Shown here: piece by piece, positions 1 to 3,816 of the stretch | Position numbering within the stretch: the stretch's first letter is position 1 | Layout: each line of letters begins with the position of its first letter | Source: an uncultured Eubacteriales bacterium | GTDB lineage: Bacteria; Bacillota; Clostridia; UBA1381; UBA9506 | DNA: 6,907 bases | Direction of reading: 5' to 3' | Assembly: GCA_900545185.1 (NCBI GenBank) | Contig: UQYH01000116.1 | Coordinates: forward strand, 1 to 6,907 | Notes under the pieces: generated by a model | Databases searched by the model: none | Seen by the model: only the letters and a program-made list of their open reading frames with translations | Told to the model about the DNA's origin: nothing | Made by a program: the position numbers and the translations under genes

Positions 1-32
1 TCGTAAAACAGCCTGCAAATAAGGAGTTTGCC

Positions 33-716
33 ATGGCCATTTACACCATTTCGGATTTGCATTTGGGACTTTCATCCAATAAACCGATGGATATTTTCGG
101 CCCCAAATGGGAAAATTATTTAGAGATTTTACAAAAGAACTGGACATCACTTGTTAAGCCCGATGATTTGGTTTTAATCCCCGGCGATATTTCGTGGGCT
201 ATGTATTTAGATGAAATCGAAGCGGATTTTCGCTTTTTAAATGATCTGCCGGGTATTAAATTAATATCAAAGGGTAACCACGACTATTGGTGGGAAACAC
301 TTAAAAAGTTGAATGCATATGTGGAAAAAATGAACTTTCAAACGATTCATTTTTTGCACAATTCTATATATCAATATGACAAAATTACAATCTGTGCGGC
401 AAAGGGCTATCCCGATAATGGGAAGAGCGAAGAGGATAAAAAGCTTTACAGCCGTGAGGTGAACCGATTGGCCTTATCGCTGGAGGCTGCTGCTGCCGCA
501 GGCGCACAGATTATTTACGTTATGCTGCATTATCCGCCGACGCTTCAATCCGAATTTGCGCGGCTGATGGAGCAATACGGCGTATCGCGCTGCCTGTACG
601 GGCATTTGCACGGCGTGCACCACAATATGGCATTGGAGGGTGTGTACGGCGGTGTGGATTATAAGCTTGTTGCGGCAGATTATTTACAGTTTAAGCCATA
701 TTTGTTAATGAAATAA
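33..716 (+). CDS. Metallophosphoesterase (calcineurin-like phosphohydrolase)
   Basis: This 227-residue soluble protein carries the complete binuclear-metal motif set of the calcineurin-like phosphoesterase fold: DLH (D8, H10), GD (51-52), GNHD (81-84), a histidine in MLHYPP (H166) and GHLHG (190-194). By family knowledge it hydrolyses a phosphate mono- or diester using two metal ions such as Mn or Fe; the substrate cannot be read from the sequence. There is no signal peptide or membrane segment, so it is cytoplasmic. The ATG is supported by AAGGAG at 21-26 with 6-base spacing, and the first motif begins at residue 8, as is usual. The reading frame is open upstream, but no better start is visible. 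The stop lies 30 bases before the sigma factor gene, suggesting cotranscription. The first half of the gene looks more AT-rich than the second. Enzyme class is confident; physiological role is unknown. Confidence 0.93.
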   Translation: MAIYTISDLHLGLSSNKPMDIFGPKWENYLEILQKNWTSLVKPDDLVLIPGDISWAMYLDEIEADFRFLNDLPGIKLISKGNHDYWWETLKKLNAYVEKMNFQTIHFLHNSIYQYDKITICAAKGYPDNGKSEEDKKLYSREVNRLALSLEAAAAAGAQIIYVMLHYPPTLQSEFARLMEQYGVSRCLYGHLHGVHHNMALEGVYGGVDYKLVAADYLQFKPYLLMK

Positions 717-746
717 GGGAGATTTTCCGAAAAAGGCGGTGAGACC

Positions 747-1331
747 GTGTCTGAGCCGGATTTGATTAAACGCTGTCAAAACGGGGATGTTGAAGCTTTT
801 GAACAGTTAATTGAAGGCTATGAAAAGAAAATAATTAACTATTGCTGGCGTATGCTGGGGAATCCCTTGGATGCTGAGGACGCGGCGCAGGAGATTTTTG
901 TTAAAGTCTTTCGCTTTATCGGGAGCTTTACCGGGCAATCCTCCTTTTCAACGTGGCTGTATCGAATTGCCTCTAATGTTTGTCTTGACCTTTTGCGCAA
1001 ACGAAAACGCCGGCCGGCCGAAACAGTCAGCCTGAACCAATGTAACGCAGAAGGGGATGAATTTGCCCTGCCGATAGAGGATACATCGCCCACGCCTTAT
1101 GAAAGCACGCAGATGAATGAAGCGCAGCGCGTTTTGACAGCCGCACTGGAACAATTGGGCGAGGAGCAGCGGCGTGTGATTGTTTTGCGCGATATTGAAG
1201 GCCTTTCGTATGATGAAATCGCACAAATTATCAATGTGGCGCCGGGAACGGTGAAATCGCGCATTAATCGGGCACGAAAAGCCTTGCAAAAACTTTTGGA
1301 AAAAGACAGGGAACTATTTCTGTCGGAATGA
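747..1331 (+). CDS. ECF-family RNA polymerase sigma factor (SigW-like)
   Basis: The 194-residue protein has the two-domain layout of group 4 (ECF) sigma factors. Sigma region 2 spans about residues 20-89, with the core-binding stretch around DAEDAAQEIF (42-51) and the -10 recognition part FSTWLYRIASN (67-77) followed by a basic RKRKRR run. A variable linker covers about 90-126. Sigma region 4 spans about 127-184, with a helix-turn-helix at DEIAQIINVAPGTVKSRINR (156-175). It directs RNA polymerase to stress-type promoters when released by its anti-sigma factor, which is the next gene. The start is GTG, supported by AAGGCGGTGAG just upstream (733-743). No ECF-type autoregulatory promoter is obvious in the 30-base gap before it, so it is probably transcribed with the upstream phosphoesterase. 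The family is certain; the stimulus and regulon are unknown. It is closest in style to SigW/RpoE-like factors. Confidence 0.95.
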   Translation: MSEPDLIKRCQNGDVEAFEQLIEGYEKKIINYCWRMLGNPLDAEDAAQEIFVKVFRFIGSFTGQSSFSTWLYRIASNVCLDLLRKRKRRPAETVSLNQCNAEGDEFALPIEDTSPTPYESTQMNEAQRVLTAALEQLGEEQRRVIVLRDIEGLSYDEIAQIINVAPGTVKSRINRARKALQKLLEKDRELFLSE

Positions 1332-1387
1332 CGTCTTTTATATTGTAACAGTTTATTGATTACTTTGGAGGAAAGGAGGGGAAAACA

Positions 1388-2479
1388 GTGAGCCGACTTT
1401 GTGAACAAACGCGTGAAATGCTTTCGCTTTACATAGATGATATGCTGAGCGAGACGGAAAAGGAGACAGTGCAAAGCCATTTGGCCGAGTGCGAGGCATG
1501 CAGAGAGGATTATGAAATGCTTTTAGCCGTGCAACAGTCGATGGCCGACATGCCGCAGTTTGAGGTCAGTGACCGTTTTCGGACAGGACTGCACGAAAAA
1601 TTGGTTGCGGAAGCTGCAAAGAAAACGTCATCCGCTCCGGCAAGGCGTCCGCTTTGGTACAGATTATCCGGTGCAGCGGCCGCAGTGGCTGTGATTGCCG
1701 TTTCTGTCATTGCCTTAAACAATATGCCGAAGCAAGCTGATTTAACCCCTAAAACCATGACTCCTGAGCCGACACAACAAGCAGCAGCCACGCCGGGCAG
1801 CACACCGGCCGCAGAAAACGGTACGGAAACCGATGCGGCGCCGGATGGGACAAAAGCCCCAAAGGCTGTACAGACGAATCAGAACGCAAGCAAACAAGAT
1901 ACGGAACCGCAAAAACAAACGCAGCAGCCCACGCCGGCAGACAAAAAAGCCGACGAAACAAGCTACGCGGCAGCCGATACCGCAGGCAGCACGGACGATA
2001 CATCGGCAGAGAAGAAGCAGGAGAGCACAGCGCCGCAGCCGGAGCAGGCCGCTGCCGCATCATCGGCCTATGCGCCCGATGCGGCAAATAACAGAGCAGA
2101 TGCGGCAGATAACGGGCTTGACACACAAACCTTTGCGGCAGCGGCATCCGATGTGAAGGAAGATGCAAATACCGATGCAATGCCGATCCAAAGGAGCGGC
2201 GGCAGCGGTGGCGGCGGTTCATCAGCCGGGTCTGCATCCAAAGCGTCTGCGGCTATGCAACACAAGCTGCGCTTTACATTGACAGAGCAGGGCTGCCGAC
2301 AGGCACATGAAGTTTTGCAAGGTTATACAAAAAACGGGGATGCTTATTTGGTGCCGGAGAATAAAGCGGCACAAATAGCGCAAAAACTGAAACAAATTGG
2401 GGGATACCAATCTTGTGATGAAGAGGGAACAGCAATCTCCGGCGGATATGTGTGGATAGAATTAACGGAATCAGCATAA
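1388..2479 (+). CDS. Zinc-finger transmembrane anti-sigma factor with long extracellular linker
   Basis: This 363-residue protein is the likely partner and inhibitor of the sigma factor encoded 56 bases upstream. Residues 1-45 form a ZAS/zf-HC2 domain with the Zn ligand motif H31-x3-C35-x2-C38 and an N-terminal C5 that may be the fourth ligand. A single hydrophobic segment (about 94-110) follows a basic stretch (ARRPLWYR), predicting N-in/C-out topology. Residues about 112-290 are low complexity, rich in Ala, Thr, Pro, Gln, Asp, Glu and Lys, ending in a glycine/serine hinge (270-284). A compact domain with mixed strand/helix character follows (291-363), containing two cysteines (C303, C343). 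RsiW-type proteins are normally about 200 residues, so the outside portion is unusually long. The start is GTG with AAGGAGGGG close upstream (1373-1381). Release of the sigma factor by regulated proteolysis is inferred from the family. The stop codon lies inside the following terminator hairpin. Confidence 0.9.
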   Translation: MSRLCEQTREMLSLYIDDMLSETEKETVQSHLAECEACREDYEMLLAVQQSMADMPQFEVSDRFRTGLHEKLVAEAAKKTSSAPARRPLWYRLSGAAAAVAVIAVSVIALNNMPKQADLTPKTMTPEPTQQAAATPGSTPAAENGTETDAAPDGTKAPKAVQTNQNASKQDTEPQKQTQQPTPADKKADETSYAAADTAGSTDDTSAEKKQESTAPQPEQAAAASSAYAPDAANNRADAADNGLDTQTFAAAASDVKEDANTDAMPIQRSGGSGGGGSSAGSASKASAAMQHKLRFTLTEQGCRQAHEVLQGYTKNGDAYLVPENKAAQIAQKLKQIGGYQSCDEEGTAISGGYVWIELTESA

Positions 2480-2521
2480 AGCAAGTGGCACAGGCTTTTA
2501 GGCCTGTGCCACTTGCTTTAT
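2476..2521. terminator. Perfect 20-bp hairpin, probable bidirectional terminator
   Basis: Arms 2476-2495 and 2502-2521 are perfectly complementary with a 6-base loop (TTTTAG). The outer part of the stem is ATAAAGC pairing with GCTTTAT, so each strand ends in a short T-rich run inside the stem rather than a long free T tract. It lies between two convergent genes, 21 bases before the end of the acetyltransferase on the other strand, and overlaps the anti-sigma stop codon (2477-2479). This position fits a shared terminator. The weak T tract makes termination efficiency uncertain; transcript-end protection is an alternative role. Confidence 0.8.
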
Positions 2522-2541
2522 ACAAAGAACAAATCGCTTGC

Positions 2542-3018
2542 TTACAATATTTTTTCCATTCCCATTTTTTGAACCTTAAGCCCCATCTTTTCATAAAACC
2601 GTATGGCGTTATCATTGCCTGTCCACACATTCAGCGTAATGTTATAAAATCCGTTCTGCTTTGCATACTCTGCAACGTGATGATACAGCAGCCGCCCGAT
2701 GTGCATGTTCCGGGCTGCTTCGTCAACGCATAAATCGTCTATGTAAAGCGTTTTTATGTCGGTTAAGGTGTTATTACCTGTGTGCTTTTGATATACGCAA
2801 AAAGCATAGCCCAGCACAATGCCGTCTTTTTCGGCAACGAAAATCGGCTTATCGTTGTCTGCTATCATTTGCCGCAGTTCATCATCGCTATATTTTTTCG
2901 TTCCCGGCTTGAACAAATCCGGTCTTATATTGCTGTGAACGGTAAGAACCTGATATAGCAGCTTATTAATCATTTCAATGTCCGATTCTTTTGCACGGCG
3001 TACCTTGACCTTCTCCAT
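2542..3018 (-). CDS. GNAT-family N-acetyltransferase
   Basis: The 158-residue protein shows the GNAT fold order: an N-terminal MEKVKVRRAKESD strand-helix opening, then IFVAEKDGIVLGYAF (59-73), acetyl-CoA motif A with LYIDDLCVDE (91-100) and the pyrophosphate loop R103-N-M-H-I-G108, and motif B with W132-TGNDNAIRFYEKMGLK ending near residue 148. Such enzymes move an acetyl group from acetyl-CoA to an amine on a small molecule, peptide or protein; the acceptor is not predictable here. The frame stays open upstream to an ATG at 3078, but the start at 3018 is preferred because AAGGAGGG lies 7 bases before it and the protein then begins at the usual family position. It has its own promoter at 3050-3078 and converges on the sigma/anti-sigma unit, sharing the terminator. 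There is no visible functional link to iron transport beyond a shared intergenic region. Confidence 0.9.
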   Translation of the reverse strand: MEKVKVRRAKESDIEMINKLLYQVLTVHSNIRPDLFKPGTKKYSDDELRQMIADNDKPIFVAEKDGIVLGYAFCVYQKHTGNNTLTDIKTLYIDDLCVDEAARNMHIGRLLYHHVAEYAKQNGFYNITLNVWTGNDNAIRFYEKMGLKVQKMGMEKIL

Positions 3019-3025
3019 ACTTGTG

Positions 3026-3033
3026 CCCTCCTT
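3026..3033 (-). promoter_or_regulatory. Ribosome binding site fixing the GNAT start
   Basis: On the - strand this reads AAGGAGGG, a near-perfect Shine-Dalgarno sequence, 7 bases before the ATG at 3018. It selects this start over the in-frame ATG at 3078, which lies upstream of the predicted transcription start. Confidence 0.85.
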
Positions 3034-3049
3034 AAAAGCTTTTCTTAGT

Positions 3050-3078
3050 ATTGTACCATAACAGCAGGAAAAGGACAA
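3050..3078 (-). promoter_or_regulatory. Promoter for the GNAT gene
   Basis: On the - strand TTGTCC (3073-3078) and TACAAT (3050-3055) are separated by 17 bases, and TGG directly before the -10 gives an extended TGn element. This is a sigma-A-type promoter. It would start transcription near 3043, leaving a leader of about 25 bases that contains the ribosome binding site. Confidence 0.65.
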
Positions 3079-3110
3079 TGCCTGTCGGCATGTTTCTTTT
3101 TCGGTTTTTC

Positions 3111-3160
3111 AAAAAAATTTTTAAAAAAGTATTGACAAACGAAATTAGTTGTGTTAAACT
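3111..3160 (+). promoter_or_regulatory. Promoter of the feo operon with A/T-rich UP element
   Basis: A consensus -35 TTGACA (3132-3137) and a -10 TAAACT (3155-3160) are 17 bases apart; TGT before the -10 makes it an extended -10. Phased A and T runs at 3111-3128 directly upstream look like an UP element or curved DNA. Transcription should begin near 3167, giving a leader of about 70 bases before feoA1. The -10 lies inside an inverted repeat (3145-3162), so binding there would block RNA polymerase. Confidence 0.8.
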
Positions 3161-3162
3161 AA
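3145..3162. promoter_or_regulatory. Dyad 1: TTAGTT-N6-AACTAA, probable operator over the -10
   Basis: A perfect 6-bp inverted repeat with 6-base spacing covers the -10 element of the feo promoter. The same TTAGTT-N6-AACTAA architecture recurs before feoB at 3778-3795. The outer TTAG/CTAA resembles the ends of DtxR/IdeR-type operators and does not look like a Fur box (GATAATGATAAT type). The inferred role is metal-dependent repression of iron uptake. Confidence 0.65.
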
Positions 3163-3169
3163 CTGATGA

Positions 3170-3191
3170 AAAGTTAGCAATGACTAACTTT
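3170..3191. promoter_or_regulatory. Dyad 2: AAAGTTAG-N6-CTAACTTT, possible operator in the early leader
   Basis: A perfect 8-bp inverted repeat with 6-base spacing begins a few bases after the predicted transcription start. It shares GTTAG/CTAAC with dyad 3. It could be a second repressor site that blocks promoter clearance, or a short RNA stem in the leader. Confidence 0.55.
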
Positions 3192-3205
3192 ATATTTTAC
3201 ATATA

Positions 3206-3223
3206 GGTTAGACCATTCTAACC
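3206..3223. promoter_or_regulatory. Dyad 3: GGTTAG-N6-CTAACC next to the feoA1 ribosome binding site
   Basis: A perfect 6-bp inverted repeat with 6-base spacing ends 4 bases before the CGGAGG ribosome binding site (3228-3233) of feoA1. It has the same GTTAG-N6-CTAAC core as dyad 2. It may act as a protein site in DNA or as an RNA hairpin affecting translation initiation; the sequence does not decide between them. Confidence 0.5.
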
Positions 3224-3238
3224 GGAACGGAGGCCAAC

Positions 3239-3451
3239 ATGATGCCGCTTAGCTTAGCAGGAGTAGGTGAAAACAACATCATTAAAAAAATCGGCGGTAA
3301 GCCGGAGGTAAAAAAACATCTTGAAAATTTGGGCTTTGTTGTTGGGGGCAATGTGCAAATCGTCAGCACACTCGGCGGCAATGTGATTGTAAATGTAAAA
3401 GAAGCGCGTGTGGCCATCAGTGAGGAAATGGCACGCAGGATTATGGTTTGA
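3239..3451 (+). CDS. feoA: FeoA-family ferrous iron transport protein (first copy)
   Basis: The 70-residue protein is a single SH3-like FeoA domain. Recognisable parts are the MPLSLAGVGENNIIKKIGG opening, the KPEVKKHLENLGFVVG helix-turn (21-36) and a strand pair with GGNVIVNVKEARVAIS (46-61) followed by EEMARRIMV. FeoA proteins are small cytoplasmic partners of the transporter FeoB and are needed for, or modulate, Fe2+ uptake; the mechanism is not settled. This copy belongs to the clostridial variant with GGNVIVNVKE rather than the classical APLGDP/VRGYELSLR motif of the second copy. Two adjacent ATG codons (3239, 3242) are possible starts; CGGAGG at 3228-3233 gives spacings of 5 and 8 bases. 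It is the first gene after the feo promoter and its dyads. Confidence 0.93.
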   Translation: MMPLSLAGVGENNIIKKIGGKPEVKKHLENLGFVVGGNVQIVSTLGGNVIVNVKEARVAISEEMARRIMV

Positions 3452-3524
3452 TGCGGGCGGCAGACCCGAGCATACAATTTGTTATTAAAAAAAGTATGAA
3501 TATAAAAAGACAGGAGGAAACACG

Positions 3525-3746
3525 ATGAACACATTAAAACAGGCAAAGATCGGTGATACGGTTACGGTTTTAAAGCTTCATGGTGAAGGCGCGGTCAAGC
3601 GCAGACTGATGGACATGGGAATTACCAAGGGTACGGCCGTGCACGTTCGCAAGGTAGCGCCGCTGGGTGACCCGATTGAGGTAACGGTACGCGGCTATGA
3701 GCTTTCGCTGCGCAAAGCGGATGCGGAAATGATTGAAGTACAATAG
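3525..3746 (+). CDS. feoA: FeoA-family ferrous iron transport protein (second copy, classical type)
   Basis: The 73-residue SH3-like protein has the classical FeoA signature: MNTLKQAKIGDTVTVLKL, then VKRRLMDMGITKG (24-36), the loop VAPLGDPIEV (44-53) and VRGYELSLRKADAEMIEV (55-72). It is expected to bind the cytoplasmic face of FeoB. It lies 73 bases after the first FeoA gene and 70 bases before feoB, with AGGAGG at 3512-3517 spaced 7 bases from the ATG. The gap between the two FeoA genes has no convincing promoter or terminator, so one transcript is likely. The two copies are clearly different in sequence, which suggests separate tasks rather than a recent duplication. Confidence 0.95.
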   Translation: MNTLKQAKIGDTVTVLKLHGEGAVKRRLMDMGITKGTAVHVRKVAPLGDPIEVTVRGYELSLRKADAEMIEVQ

Positions 3747-3777
3747 ACTGTGCAGGTTTTTGTGCAGTATCAATTAG

Positions 3778-3795
3778 TTAGTTTATGAAAACTAA
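3778..3795. promoter_or_regulatory. Dyad 4: TTAGTT-N6-AACTAA upstream of feoB
   Basis: A perfect inverted repeat (7-bp arms if read as TTAGTTT-ATGA-AAACTAA) lies in the feoA2-feoB gap and ends 5 bases before the feoB ribosome binding site (AAGGAG, 3801-3806). An extra TTAG precedes it (3774-3777). It matches the layout of dyad 1. It may be an internal operator, with or without an internal promoter, or an RNA stem near the ribosome binding site. No convincing -35/-10 pair was found here. Confidence 0.55.
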
Positions 3796-3816
3796 TCAAG
3801 AAGGAGAGGACTTATT

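Noticed and set aside
2..22. Possible 3' end of an upstream gene (frame ending in TAA at 20-22, overlapping the AAGGAG before the phosphoesterase).
   Set aside because: Only six sense codons are visible, too few to support a coding call; the spacing would fit an operon but it cannot be tested inside the window.
1833..2156. Open + strand frame of 107 codons inside the anti-sigma gene, rich in Arg and Gln.
   Set aside because: It is an out-of-frame reading of the low-complexity linker; composition is an artefact and there is no ribosome binding site.
3018..3078. Longer acetyltransferase form starting at the in-frame ATG at 3078.
   Set aside because: The extra 20 residues do not look like GNAT sequence, have no ribosome binding site and overlap the predicted promoter; the start at 3018 has AAGGAGGG at the right distance.
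3078..3091. Short palindrome ATGCC-TGTC-GGCAT followed by a T-rich stretch on the + strand.
   Set aside because: Only 5-bp arms, and no + strand gene upstream needs a terminator here. It touches the GNAT -35, so an operator is conceivable but unsupported.
3180..3206. Mini-ORF of 8 codons in the feoA1 leader (MTNFIFYI).
   Set aside because: No ribosome binding site, no biased codon content typical of attenuators, and it lies on top of dyad 2.
3479..3506. TTGTTA/TATAAA pair with 16-base spacing between the two feoA genes.
   Set aside because: The region is A-rich, so such matches are expected by chance, and transcription would start at the feoA2 ribosome binding site.
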